NCBI RefSeq assembly: GCF_001442535.1
Contig: NZ_CP013141.1
Span: forward strand, 2,239,242-2,303,241
Source: Lysobacter antibioticus
Lineage (GTDB): Bacteria > Pseudomonadota > Gammaproteobacteria > Xanthomonadales > Xanthomonadaceae
DNA length: 64,000 bases
Direction: 5' to 3'
Shown here piece by piece: positions 41,477 through 50,106 of the stretch. The first letter of the stretch is position 1. Each line of letters begins with the position of its first letter. Position numbers and translations under genes: made by a program. The notes beneath the pieces were generated by a model that was not told the DNA's origin, did not search any database, and saw only the letters and a program-made list of their open reading frames with translations.

Positions 41477-42267
41477 AGCGCGTCCACCATTTCCGGACTG
41501 GCTCGACGAAATACCATCAGTGCGACCAGCAACAGAGCCACTGCCGCCAGGAACAGCCAGCCCAACTCACGCCACATCGGCGGCGTACCGAATACGAGGA
41601 CGTTCTGATAGCTCGCAAACAAGGGATACAGTGGATTCATCTTGAACCACTTCTGGTAGGCCTCGGGCAGGATGCTGACCGAGTAGACGATCGGCGTTAA
41701 CCAGAACAGCGCTTGCATGACGACCGGAACCACCTGACCGATATCGCGCATGAATACGTTGAGCACGCCCAGGACCAGCCCTACTCCCATCGCCAGCATC
41801 AAGGTCAGGGCGATCAGTATCGGAAGCCATAGAGCCTGCATGTCCGGGAAATGACCCAATGCGGCGAACACACCGAAGATCGCCAGCAAAAGCAGCAAAT
41901 TGGTGACGAGCATGGTGCCGGCGGTGATCAGCGGCAGACAGATGCGCGGGAAGGCCATCTTCTTCATTAGATTGCCGTTGTCGATGAATATACCGAGACA
42001 ACGCATGATCGTCTCGAAGAACAAGGTCCAGCCCAGTGTTCCTGCCATCAGGTACAACGAATAAGCGTATTTGTTGTCGATGCCCGGCAACTTCGCCGCA
42101 AGGATCTTCGACAAGATCAAGGCGAAGATCAGCACCTGGGCCAACGGATGAATGATCATCCACAAGCCGCCGAGCTTGCTGCGGATGAAGCGCGCGCGCA
42201 GATCGTTCTTGATCGAAGAAAAGATGAAATAGCGGTATCTCAATACCGCCAGCAACATGTCTTTCAT
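41473..42267 (-). CDS. wzm: O-antigen ABC transporter permease
   Basis: Inner-membrane channel of the polysaccharide exporter, 264 residues with six membrane helices (ABC-2 family). The N-terminal interface region includes RARFIRSKLGGLWMIIHPL, and the helix end motif RDIGQVVPVVMQALFWLTPIVY is typical of Wzm/TagG/KpsM proteins. It works with Wzt to export the lipid-linked chain. Both neighbours overlap by ATGA, so the GT gene, wzm and wzt are one translational unit. Confidence 0.95.
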   Translation of the reverse strand: MKDMLLAVLRYRYFIFSSIKNDLRARFIRSKLGGLWMIIHPLAQVLIFALILSKILAAKLPGIDNKYAYSLYLMAGTLGWTLFFETIMRCLGIFIDNGNLMKKMAFPRICLPLITAGTMLVTNLLLLLAIFGVFAALGHFPDMQALWLPILIALTLMLAMGVGLVLGVLNVFMRDIGQVVPVVMQALFWLTPIVYSVSILPEAYQKWFKMNPLYPLFASYQNVLVFGTPPMWRELGWLFLAAVALLLVALMVFRRASPEMVDAL

Positions 42268-43670
42268 AGCCCTACCTTTGCTTGCGCGCCAGCCACGCCG
42301 TTCGCCGCGTCATCGGTTGCGACTCGAAGGAAAACGGGTGAACTGATCAGAAATTCAGCCAATGCAGTCGCTACGCGCACGGGCGAAAGCACTTCTCGGA
42401 CGTCGACTGCGGCACGCGCGCCGAGAGCCTCGCGGAGTGCGGGTTCATCGGCCAGTTCGAGCATCGCCGAAGCAGCCTGGTCGACGTCCGCATCGGCCCA
42501 GCGCGCGCCGTCGCCATGCGGGTATTCGTCGGCTCCGACGGGAACCAGACGATAGTCGATCAGCCGGCTATTGTCGGCGCTCATGAAATCCAGATTGCCG
42601 GACCAGCCCGTTGCGACGACGGGCTTGCCCTGAAGCATGCATTCGGCCATGCCTAAGCCGAACCCTTCGGCGCGATGCAAAGACACATAAACATCGCAAC
42701 AACGTTGCAACGCCCGCATGTGAGCGCGCTCGATGATCTCGTCGCGCACCAGGATGCGCGGGTCGGCCGAAGCCTCCGCGAGCAGCCGCTCGAGTTGTGC
42801 CGGATGCCGGTGACCATTACCTGCCTTGATAAGCAGGCATACGTCATCGCGTTCAGGGTCAAAAGCTCGGACGAATGCCTCGATGACCGCGAAGGGATTC
42901 TTGCGTTCCATCCAGGAGTTGAAATCGAAAGAACACAGAAACAGGATCTTGCTCGCTTCCAGGCCGAAGTCGCCACGCTCCAGTCCGCTATCGTCCACAT
43001 CGACCAACGGCAGTGGCACGTGCACCACTGGCTTGTCGGTTATGCGGACGAGGGCGTCGCGTACGAAACGGGAGGACGCCAGCACCCCATCGACGCGTTC
43101 CAGGGTACGCAGCCATGACGCCGGCACCGTCTCCAGCTCCCAGAACCAGCAGGCGAACGTGCGGCGGCCAGCCGAGATATCCGGCGGCAGACTCGCCATT
43201 GCCGCTTCGTAGCGATCCGGATTAACGAACACGAGATTCACCCCGAAAGGAGCTTCGTGCCCAATATAGGCATCGAGGCTGCGATCGGAGCCGGACTGCG
43301 AGCTGTCGTCCTCGATGTCGATCAGTGCGACCGGATAACCCGCATCGATCAATGCGCGCGCATACATGCGTGCGCTTTCGCTCAGCCCCGATTGGCCGCG
43401 CAGGAAGCCGATCAGATTCACTCCCTGTGCACCTGACGTCGCCGCCATATGCCGAGCAGGCGCCGGCGATGCGGCCGCCGGCGAAGCCGCGGGCAATTCG
43501 GGAAAACTCAGCGTGCCGCGCGTGCGCGAAGCCAGCGCCGCCGAAGCGCGATGAGTCCAGGCCGCCGGCAAACGTCGATACAACGGGCGCAGCCAGCCCT
43601 GTCGCCGGATCCATGCCGAGATCCGCAACATGACCAAGCCACGCTCGCTGTCCTTGTTGCTCAGGTTCAA
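42264..43670 (-). CDS. GT4-family glycosyltransferase
   Basis: A 468-residue cytoplasmic glycosyltransferase. The N-terminal 75 residues are basic then Ala/Pro-rich. The GT-B domain follows, with NLIGFLRGQSGLSESARMYA and the donor-binding CCDVYVSLHRAEGFGLGMAE. The TTG at 43670 is the start because a perfect GGAGG (43677-43681) lies 6 bases before it. An internal ATG at 43631 has no good site. First LPS gene after metB, only 40 bases downstream, so they may be co-transcribed. It stops inside wzm (ATGA). Confidence 0.86.
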   Translation of the reverse strand: MNLSNKDSERGLVMLRISAWIRRQGWLRPLYRRLPAAWTHRASAALASRTRGTLSFPELPAASPAAASPAPARHMAATSGAQGVNLIGFLRGQSGLSESARMYARALIDAGYPVALIDIEDDSSQSGSDRSLDAYIGHEAPFGVNLVFVNPDRYEAAMASLPPDISAGRRTFACWFWELETVPASWLRTLERVDGVLASSRFVRDALVRITDKPVVHVPLPLVDVDDSGLERGDFGLEASKILFLCSFDFNSWMERKNPFAVIEAFVRAFDPERDDVCLLIKAGNGHRHPAQLERLLAEASADPRILVRDEIIERAHMRALQRCCDVYVSLHRAEGFGLGMAECMLQGKPVVATGWSGNLDFMSADNSRLIDYRLVPVGADEYPHGDGARWADADVDQAASAMLELADEPALREALGARAAVDVREVLSPVRVATALAEFLISSPVFLRVATDDAANGVAGAQAKVGL

Positions 43671-43676
43671 CCCGCG

Positions 43677-43681
43677 CCTCC
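43677..43681 (-). promoter_or_regulatory. Shine-Dalgarno that fixes the TTG start of the GT4 gene
   Basis: GGAGG on the minus strand, 6 bases before TTG at 43670-43668. It lies in the 40-base gap after the metB stop, and it supports TTG as the real start. Confidence 0.75.
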
Positions 43682-43710
43682 GGCGTCGTCGTCTCGTTCC
43701 GCCTCAAGCA

Positions 43711-44892
43711 TCAACTGGCCAGCGCACGTTCGAGCTCGGCGCGCAGATCCGCCAGGTCCTCCACGCCCACGCTCAAGCGCACCAGGTTGTCGGTGATGCC
43801 CAGCGCGGCGCGGCGGTCCGGCGGAATCGAGGCGTGGGTCATCACGGCCGGGTGGTTGACCAGGCTTTCCACGCCGCCGAGCGATTCGGCGATGGTGAAC
43901 AGTTCGCAGCGTTCCATCATCCGGCGCGCGCCGTCGAGGCCGCCCTTGACGTAAATGCTGACCATGCCGCCGAAGCCGTGCATCTGGCGCTTGGCCAGTT
44001 CGTGCTGCGGGTGCGACTTCAGGCCCGGGTAGATCACTTTCTCGACCGCCGGGTGGGTCTGCAGCCATTCCGCCAGCGCCTGGGCGTTTTCGCAGTGGGC
44101 CTTCATGCGCAGGTGCAGCGTCTTGAGGCCGCGCAGGGCGAGGAAGCTGTCGAACGGGCCCTGCACGGCGCCGACCGCGTTCTGCAGGAAGGTCATGCGC
44201 TCGGCGAGGTCGGCGTCGTCACCGACCACGGCGATGCCGCCGACGATGTCGGAGTGGCCGTTGAGGTACTTGGTGGCCGAGTGCATGACGATGTGCGCGC
44301 CGAGTTCGAGCGGGCGCTGCAGGATCGGCGAGGAGAAGGTGTTGTCGACCACCACCACCAGCCCGCGCTTGCGCGCGATCGCGGCGATGGCGGCGATGTC
44401 GACCAGCTTCAGCAGCGGGTTGGTCGGGGTCTCGATCCAGACCAGCTTGGTCTCCGGACGGATCGCGGCTTCGAACGCGGCGACGTCGCTGAGGTCGACC
44501 CAGCTGAAGTCCAGCCCAGCGGAGCGGCGGCGGACGCGCTCGAACAGGCGATAGGTACCGCCGTAGACGTCGTCCATCGCGATGACGTGGCTGCCGGCAT
44601 CGAACAGTTCGAGGATGGTCGAGGTCGCGGCCAGGCCGGAAGCGAACGCGTAGCCGTGGCTGCCGCCTTCGAGACCGGCGATGCAGCGCTCATAGGCGAA
44701 GCGGGTCGGGTTGTGGCTGCGCGAGTACTCGAAGCCCTGGTGCTGGCCGGGGCTGCTCTGGGCATAGGTCGAGGTCGCATAGATCGGCGGCATCACCGCG
44801 CCCGTGCTCGGGTCGGGCGACTGACCGGCATGGATCGCGAGGGTACCGAGGCCGAGCTTGCGGGCCCCGTCTTCCGGCTGCTGTTGGCTCAT
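43711..44892 (-). CDS. metB: Cystathionine gamma-synthase/lyase family PLP enzyme
   Basis: PLP enzyme of sulfur amino-acid metabolism, 393 residues. It has the Cys/Met-metabolism signature around the PLP lysine, MHSATKYLNGHSDIVGG (Lys208), and the substrate-site TPTNPLL and SLGGVESL. Sequence alone does not separate synthase from gamma-lyase. The neighbouring cystathionine beta-synthase gene suggests reverse transsulfuration (lyase), while the Xanthomonas homologue at this LPS border is annotated metB. The stop is 40 bases before the first LPS gene on the same strand. Confidence 0.92.
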   Translation of the reverse strand: MSQQQPEDGARKLGLGTLAIHAGQSPDPSTGAVMPPIYATSTYAQSSPGQHQGFEYSRSHNPTRFAYERCIAGLEGGSHGYAFASGLAATSTILELFDAGSHVIAMDDVYGGTYRLFERVRRRSAGLDFSWVDLSDVAAFEAAIRPETKLVWIETPTNPLLKLVDIAAIAAIARKRGLVVVVDNTFSSPILQRPLELGAHIVMHSATKYLNGHSDIVGGIAVVGDDADLAERMTFLQNAVGAVQGPFDSFLALRGLKTLHLRMKAHCENAQALAEWLQTHPAVEKVIYPGLKSHPQHELAKRQMHGFGGMVSIYVKGGLDGARRMMERCELFTIAESLGGVESLVNHPAVMTHASIPPDRRAALGITDNLVRLSVGVEDLADLRAELERALAS

Positions 44893-45241
44893 TGAATGCT
44901 TCCGATTCCGCTCATTGGCGCAACCGGGAATTCTAACATTGCCGCCGCGATCGGCCGCCGCGACGCCGCCTCACTTCAGGCCGGATGCAGGCGGGGTATG
45001 CAGATGGACGGCCCGGTGCCGACCGCTGATGCGCAATGTGCCGGCGCAAGCTGAATACGCGGTTCACCGGCATCTGGCGCTACCAACCCACCCCAGGCAG
45101 GAGCGGCGCAAGCCGCGACCGGCCGATCCGAACCCTTGAGTGTGCTTTAGCCTCGTCCGGCAAAGGGCCGCGGCTTACGCCGCGCCCGCCAGAACCGACC
45201 GGGCGGCCTCCGCCCGGCGCGGGCGGAAGACCGGGCGGCGC
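44893..45241. other. Intergenic between metB and cystathionine beta-synthase
   Basis: About 350 bases holding the metB promoter, a REP-like unit (45098-45122) and a GC-rich hairpin CCGGGCGG/CCGCCCGG (45199-45217) that could end the upstream beta-synthase transcript. No SAM riboswitch pattern and no gene was seen. Confidence 0.6.
45098..45122. repeat. REP-like unit, second copy
   Basis: CAGGAGCGGCGCAAGCCGCG matches the right half of the REP-like element at 11995-12022, with one changed base in the GAG/AAG centre. Its own palindromic core is GCGGC..GCCGC. Confidence 0.7.
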
Positions 45242-46612
45242 TTACTGCACTCGGCGGCGCAGGAAGTTGAGCAGGTCGATGCGGGTGATCAGGCCCAGGA
45301 AGCGTTCGCCGTCGACGACGATGGCGACATGGCCGCGGTCGAACACCGGCAGCAGCGATTCGATCGGCTGGCCGACCGGAATCTTGTCGAGTTTGCTGAC
45401 CATGGCGGTCGAGACCGGGTCGCGGAAGCGCGACTCGTCGCCGTACACATGCAGCAGCACGTCGCTTTCATCGACGATGCCGACGATGTGCTCGCCGTCC
45501 ATGACCGGCAGCTGCGAGACGTCGTACAGCTTCATGCGCTGGTAGGCGGTGACCAGCAGGTCGCCCGGCCCCACCACCACCGTGTCGCGCTGCGAGTACG
45601 GGCGCAGGATCAGGTCGCGCAGGTCGCCGTGCTGTTCGCGCTGGATGAAGCCGTTATCGAGCATCCAATAGTCGTTGTACATCTTCGACAGGTACTTGTT
45701 GCCGGTGTCGCAGACGAACACCAGCACCTTCTTGGGCTCGGTCTGTTCCTGGCAGTACTTCAGCGCCGCCGCCAACAGGGTGCCGGTCGAGGAACCGCCG
45801 AGGATGCCCTCCTTCTCAAGCAGCGAACGCGCGGTCAGGAAGCTTTCCTTGTCGCTGATCGCATAGGCCTTCTTGACCCGGGTGAAGTCGGAGATCGGCG
45901 GCAGGAAGTCCTCGCCGATACCCTCGACCATCCAGCTGGCCGACTTGTCCGACAGGGTGCCGCGGTTGATGTATTCCTCGAGGATCGAACCGACCGGGTC
46001 GGCCAGGACCAGTTCGGTCTTGGGCGACAGCGTGGCGAAGGCCCGCGACAGGCCGGTCATGGTGCCGGAGCTGCCGCAGCCGAAGACGATGGCGTCGAGC
46101 TCGCCGCCCATCTGTTCGAGGATCTCCGGGCCGGTGCCGAACTCGTGCGCGGCCGGGTTGTCGGGGTTGCCGAACTGATTGATGAAGTAGGCGCCCGGGG
46201 TCTCGCTGGCGATGCGCTCGGCGAGGTCCTGATAGTAGTCCGGATGGCCCTTGGCCACGTCCGAACGGGTCAGCACGACCTGCGCGCCCATCGCCTTGAG
46301 GTTGAAGATCTTCTCGCGGCTCATCTTGTCGGGCACCACCAGCAGCAGCTTGTAGCCCTTCTGCTGGGCGACCAGGGCCAGGCCGATGCCGGTGTTGCCG
46401 GCGGTGCCTTCGACCAGGGTGTCGCCGGGCTTGATCTTGCCGGCCTTCTCGGCCGCTTCGATCATCGACAGGCCGATGCGGTCCTTGATCGAACCGCCGG
46501 GGTTCTGCGATTCGAGCTTGAGATACAGCTCGCAGACGCCGGTATCGAGGCGCTGGGCCTTGACGATCGGGGTCTGGCCGATGAGTTCGAGTACGGAGGA
46601 ATGAATGGCCAT
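45242..46612 (-). CDS. Cystathionine beta-synthase with C-terminal CBS domains
   Basis: PLP enzyme of 456 residues that condenses serine and homocysteine, or acts as a cysteine synthase-like enzyme. The PLP lysine is in NPGGSIKDRIG (Lys43), with the phosphate-binding GTAGNTGIGLA loop near 108 and GCGSSGTMTG. Residues about 335-456 are two CBS domains (MKLYDVSQLPVMDGEHIVGI and IPVGQPIESLLPVFDRGHVA), as in eukaryotic-type enzymes regulated by adenosyl ligands. The start at 46612 begins MAIHSSVLELIGQTP. Together with the metB product it can run transsulfuration. Confidence 0.93.
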   Translation of the reverse strand: MAIHSSVLELIGQTPIVKAQRLDTGVCELYLKLESQNPGGSIKDRIGLSMIEAAEKAGKIKPGDTLVEGTAGNTGIGLALVAQQKGYKLLLVVPDKMSREKIFNLKAMGAQVVLTRSDVAKGHPDYYQDLAERIASETPGAYFINQFGNPDNPAAHEFGTGPEILEQMGGELDAIVFGCGSSGTMTGLSRAFATLSPKTELVLADPVGSILEEYINRGTLSDKSASWMVEGIGEDFLPPISDFTRVKKAYAISDKESFLTARSLLEKEGILGGSSTGTLLAAALKYCQEQTEPKKVLVFVCDTGNKYLSKMYNDYWMLDNGFIQREQHGDLRDLILRPYSQRDTVVVGPGDLLVTAYQRMKLYDVSQLPVMDGEHIVGIVDESDVLLHVYGDESRFRDPVSTAMVSKLDKIPVGQPIESLLPVFDRGHVAIVVDGERFLGLITRIDLLNFLRRRVQ

Positions 46613-46999
46613 GCGAATCCTGTGGGCCGCGACCATGCGGCGGACCCGGCCATTCTAGCGAGGCCTCGGCGGACTGCGTTGCGCTGCGGGCGCGTTCGGA
46701 TCGGATCGCGGGCGCGGGTCGGCGACGGCCGCCACGTTTCGCGCGCAGGGATCACGCCTCGACCGTGCGAGACCGGATTCGGTTTTGGAAGACCCGGCCT
46801 TGGAAGATCCGGCTTCGGAAAATCCGGTTTCGAAGGATTCGGTAGCCGCGAGCGGTGGCGACCGACGAGGATGGCCGCCACCGCCCGCGCTAAGCCTGGA
46901 GCCGTCGACCGCAGGCGGGCCGGGGTCCATACGATCAACGCCGGGAAACTCCTTCCCGACGGGCGCCGCACCGGCGTCGTAGCGCCGATGCCGCCTGGA
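46613..46999. other. Intergenic upstream of cystathionine beta-synthase, with tandem repeat
   Basis: About 390 bases with a 15-base tandem repeat near its middle. Short open frames on both strands cross it, but none has a domain or a ribosome binding site. Confidence 0.55.
46770..46844. repeat. 15-base tandem repeat, four to five copies
   Basis: Units TTGGAAGACCCGGCC, TTGGAAGATCCGGCT, TCGGAAAATCCGGTT and TCGAAGGATTCGGTA follow at 46785, 46800, 46815 and 46830, with a partial unit before. The period keeps one frame open on both strands, but no gene is recognisable. Confidence 0.85.
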
Positions 47000-47215
47000 T
47001 CAATGCTGTTGGTCGTACAACTGGATCAAGCGGTCCTTCGCAGCCAGCTTCTCGCGCTTCATCTGCCCCAGGGTGGTGTCGTCGATCGGCAATACGCCGA
47101 GCTCGGCGTCCATGACCTTTTTGTCGAGGTCCTTGTGGCGCTGGTAGAGCTGTTTGAATTCCGGATTGCTCTTGATGAGCGCGTCGATTTCAGGCTGCGG
47201 TTGTTCTTCGAACAT
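47000..47215 (-). CDS. DUF465 (YdcH-like) small protein
   Basis: A 71-residue charged helical protein of the DUF465/YdcH family. The pattern FKQLYQRHKDLDKKVMDAEL and the C-terminal LKREKLAAKDRL-type helix (here QMKREKLAAKDRLIQLYDQQ) is characteristic. The function is unknown. The proteins are likely dimeric coiled hairpins. The ATG at 47215 has a perfect AAGGAGG 5 bases upstream, so the in-frame upstream start is rejected. Confidence 0.88.
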   Translation of the reverse strand: MFEEQPQPEIDALIKSNPEFKQLYQRHKDLDKKVMDAELGVLPIDDTTLGQMKREKLAAKDRLIQLYDQQH

Positions 47216-47775
47216 GAAAGCCTCCTTCAGCACGAATGCAAACGCCCCGGCCGTTGGACCAGGGCGTTGCGGGGGACCGTGAGGATCATCAGGCGCGGTG
47301 CGGCGGCCGCTTCACGCAACCCGGCCGCATGCGGATGTGCGGCGGCGGGGTCCTGCGGAAAGGGCGTATCGGTCATCGGCCTGGCTCTTCGCCAAGCGGT
47401 CGAAGAACCGCTTGGGTATCTGACCCTACTCCTGTGCCTGGGATCCGGCAAGGGCGGTCTGCAACCGTTTTCAGCGCCGGGACAGCCGCAGCCGCGGGCG
47501 CCCAAAGCGGCATTAACTCTTTGTTTTATCGAATAGTTATAGCGAAACCCGAAAACATGAACAGCGGCGTCCCGGGCGCTTACAAAAATGCGCCCCGGGC
47601 CCTCGCCGCTCGTCGGAAGCGCAGCCGCCCGATACGGCAAGGCGCCGCCCGGACCCGACAGCGGGCGACTGCGGCGCGACGTCGAGGACACTGCTTCAAG
47701 CCGCCGCCCCGGTCTTGCACCGGGCCGAGCCCGCCCGGCTGGGGCCAGCCCGCGCCGGGCCTGAACCCTGCCGGC
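47216..47775. other. Intergenic region upstream of the DUF465 gene
   Basis: A 560-base stretch. The AT-rich part near 47510-47570 probably holds the promoter of the DUF465 gene. A perfect 9-bp hairpin (CCAAGCGGT 47392-47400 with 47407-47415) lies in the leader. A 49-codon minus-strand open frame (47227-47376, starting MTDTPFPQDP) ends just before the DUF465 start, has no good ribosome site and no known domain, and is possibly a leader peptide. Confidence 0.5.
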
Positions 47776-48405
47776 TTACTTCTTCTTCGGCTTGGGCTTG
47801 GGCGGCTTCGGCGGGGTCGAGGACTGACCGAGCAGCTCGGCCTCCTTGCGCGCCAGCTCGGCGTCGCGCTCGCGCGCGGCGCGCAGCTTGGAGGCCTGCT
47901 GGTTGGCGACGTTGTCGAGCAGGCCCTCGGCCTCCTGGCGCGCCAGGGCTTCCTGGTCGGCGGCCTGGCGCAGGCGCTCGGCCTCCTCGGCCTGGATCTG
48001 GGCCTGCACGCGCAGGCGCTCGGCTTCGGCACGGGCGCGGTCGGCGTCGCGGCGGCTGGCTTCGACCAGCAGCTCGCTGCGCTCGCGGTCGAGGCGGTCG
48101 ACTTCGCGCTGGGCCAGCTGGGTGCGGGTCACGACCTCGGCGGTCTCGACCCGGCGGTCGGCGATGCGCAACGCCCACTGGCGGTCGCGGCTGCGAGCCT
48201 GGCGCACCGCATCGATCGCCTGACGCGCGCGCAGGCGTTCGAAGGCACCGAACGCAGCGGCGTTGGGATTGGCCTCGATCGCGGTCACCCGCTGGGCCAG
48301 CCGGGCGACCTCGGGGTCGTCGGCGGGCGCGGCGAAGGCCAGGCCACAGGCCGCGGACAGGGTCGCAATCGCGACCAGCCGGTTAACGCGAAGGCGCGCG
48401 CTCAT
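47776..48405 (-). CDS. Exported coiled-coil protein of unknown function
   Basis: A 209-residue protein with a signal peptide (about 1-27, ACGLAFAAPA) and then an almost entirely helical chain rich in Arg, Ala, Glu and Gln with heptads (about 60-185). It ends in a PPKPPKPKPKKK-type tail. The helical part resembles the DUF4398-linked periplasmic proteins often found ahead of OmpA-like genes, but there is no OmpA domain. It overlaps the upstream lipoprotein gene by ATGA, so the two form an operon. Confidence 0.8.
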   Translation of the reverse strand: MSARLRVNRLVAIATLSAACGLAFAAPADDPEVARLAQRVTAIEANPNAAAFGAFERLRARQAIDAVRQARSRDRQWALRIADRRVETAEVVTRTQLAQREVDRLDRERSELLVEASRRDADRARAEAERLRVQAQIQAEEAERLRQAADQEALARQEAEGLLDNVANQQASKLRAARERDAELARKEAELLGQSSTPPKPPKPKPKKK

Positions 48406-48779
48406 CGGTCGCCTCCCTGCAGGCGATTGCGCAATTCTGTGACCTCGGTCCTGCGCTGGTTGAGTTCCGCCTGGGTCAGGGTCTCGCGGCTGTGAGCGTA
48501 GGCCAGGTCGGCCTCGGCGGCCGCGGCCAGCGCCAAACGCCGCGCATCCTCGTCCTTGCCCTGCGACAGCGCGGCCTGGGCCGCGCTGAGCGCGGTGCGC
48601 GCGGCATTGAGGTCCTGCGGCGCATATTGGTCGGCGTCGGCGTCGGCCGCGCGCATGACCGCCTGCTGCGCGGAGGACAGTTCCCCGGTCGGCGGAGGCG
48701 TGGAGGCGCAGCCGGCCAGCCCGGAAGCGAGAACTGCGGCCAGCAGCGGCAATCGAATTTGTGCGAAGCTTGCGGTCAT
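48402..48779 (-). CDS. DUF4398 lipoprotein
   Basis: A 125-residue envelope lipoprotein. The signal ends in the lipobox VLASGLAGCAS (Cys24). The DUF4398 region follows, with ADQYAPQDLNAARTALSAAQAAL and a helical Ala/Glu-rich end. The function is unknown. It is the first gene of a two-gene operon with a helical exported protein and is divergent from pilU. Confidence 0.87.
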   Translation of the reverse strand: MTASFAQIRLPLLAAVLASGLAGCASTPPPTGELSSAQQAVMRAADADADQYAPQDLNAARTALSAAQAALSQGKDEDARRLALAAAAEADLAYAHSRETLTQAELNQRRTEVTELRNRLQGGDR

Positions 48780-48875
48780 TGGGGAGCGCCGTACGGAAGG
48801 GATGTCGCACGGACATTGTCGGAAGCCGGCAGCGTGCTTGCAACGGCGCGCGCCGTCAACAAGGGGTGTGAATGC

Positions 48876-49994
48876 ATGGACATCGGCTATTTCCTGAAGC
48901 TGATGACGGAAAAAAACGCGTCGGATATGTTCCTGACGACTGGCGCGCCGGTGTACATCAAGGTCGAGGGTCGACTGTACCCGCTCGGCAATACCGGTCT
49001 GCCCCCGGGCATGGTCAAGAAGATCGCCTATTCGTTGATGGACGAGGGCCAGGTGCCGCTGTTCGAGCGTGACCTGGAGTTGAACATGGCGCTAGCCCTG
49101 CCCGACGCCGGCCGTTTCCGCATCAACGTCTTCAAGCAGCGCGGCGAAGTCGGCATGGTCATCCGCGCCATCCGCAGCATCATTCCGAGCATCGAAGAGC
49201 TGCAACTGCCGCAGGTGCTCAAGCAGATCATCATGGCGCCGCGCGGCCTGGTCCTGATCGTCGGTTCGACCGGCTCGGGCAAGTCGACCACGCTGGCCTC
49301 GATGATCGACCACCGCAACAGCAATACCGCCGGTCACATCCTCACCATCGAGGATCCGATCGAGTATCTGCACAAGCACAAGAAGTCGATCGTGAACCAG
49401 CGCGAGGTCGGCCTGGACACCCACGCCTTCCACAACGCGCTCAAGAACGCGATGCGCGAAGCGCCGGACGTGATCCTGATCGGCGAAATCCTCGACGCCA
49501 CGACCATGGAGGCGGCGATCGCCTTCGCCGAAACCGGTCACCTGTGCCTGGCGACGCTGCACTCGAACAACGCCGACCAGACCCTGGAGCGCATCCTCAA
49601 CTTCTTCCCCGAGGCCGCGCACAAGAACGTGTTGATGAACCTCGCCCTGAACCTCAAGGCGGTGGTCTCGCAACGCCTGGTGATCGGCCTCGACGGGCGC
49701 CGCCTGCCGGCCGCGGAAATCCTCATCAACACCCCGCACGTGCGCGATCTGATGCGCCGCGGCCAGGTGCACGAGATCAAGCAGGCGATGGAAGAGTCGC
49801 TCGAGGAAGGCATGGAGTCGTTCGACCAGTGCCTGTTCCGCCTCTACAAAGAGGGCCGGATCGAAATGGAGGAAGCGCTCAAGGCGGCCGACTCGCGCGA
49901 CGGTCTGGCGCTGAAGTTCCGCCTGTCCGAAGGCGGCACCGGCGAGCACGATCCCTACGCGGACATGTACGACGCGACTGCCGCGCAGCACTGA
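48876..49994 (+). CDS. pilU: Type IV pilus retraction ATPase PilU
   Basis: Cytoplasmic hexameric ATPase of the PilT/PilU family, 372 residues, required for twitching motility. Walker A is GSTGSGKST, the Asp box AGHILTIEDPIEYLHKHKK and the AIRAG-like His box is HLCLATLHSNNADQTLERI. The N-terminus MDIGYFLKLMTEKNASDMFL and the longer C-terminus (ending near 370) fit PilU more than PilT. The ATG at 48876 has AAGGGG upstream. PilT is not adjacent. A strong terminator follows. Confidence 0.94.
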   Translation: MDIGYFLKLMTEKNASDMFLTTGAPVYIKVEGRLYPLGNTGLPPGMVKKIAYSLMDEGQVPLFERDLELNMALALPDAGRFRINVFKQRGEVGMVIRAIRSIIPSIEELQLPQVLKQIIMAPRGLVLIVGSTGSGKSTTLASMIDHRNSNTAGHILTIEDPIEYLHKHKKSIVNQREVGLDTHAFHNALKNAMREAPDVILIGEILDATTMEAAIAFAETGHLCLATLHSNNADQTLERILNFFPEAAHKNVLMNLALNLKAVVSQRLVIGLDGRRLPAAEILINTPHVRDLMRRGQVHEIKQAMEESLEEGMESFDQCLFRLYKEGRIEMEEALKAADSRDGLALKFRLSEGGTGEHDPYADMYDATAAQH

Positions 49995-50017
49995 CGCGGA
50001 CGCAGCACGCAAAGCGA

Positions 50018-50048
50018 AGCCGGCCGTCGCGAGACGGCCGGCTTTTTT
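50018..50048 (+). terminator. Strong rho-independent terminator after pilU
   Basis: An 11-bp perfect stem (AGCCGGCCGTC with GACGGCCGGCT) and GCGA loop, followed by six T, 23 bases after the stop codon. Confidence 0.93.
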
Positions 50049-50065
50049 ATGGGTTGCGAAACGCC

Positions 50066-50092
50066 CCGACCGACCGACCGACCGACCGACCG
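50066..50092. repeat. CCGA tetranucleotide microsatellite
   Basis: Six perfect CCGA units plus a partial seventh sit between the pilU terminator and the maiA stop. It is outside both genes but may vary in length. Confidence 0.85.
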
Positions 50093-50106
50093 GCCGGGCC
50101 GCGGCC

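Noticed and set aside
44893..45000. SAM riboswitch ahead of metB
   Set aside because: No matching stem arrangement or core sequence was seen. A covariance-model search would decide.
46655..46930. Minus-strand frame with pentapeptide repeats
   Set aside because: The repeats derive from the 15-base DNA repeat. No start signal or domain is seen.
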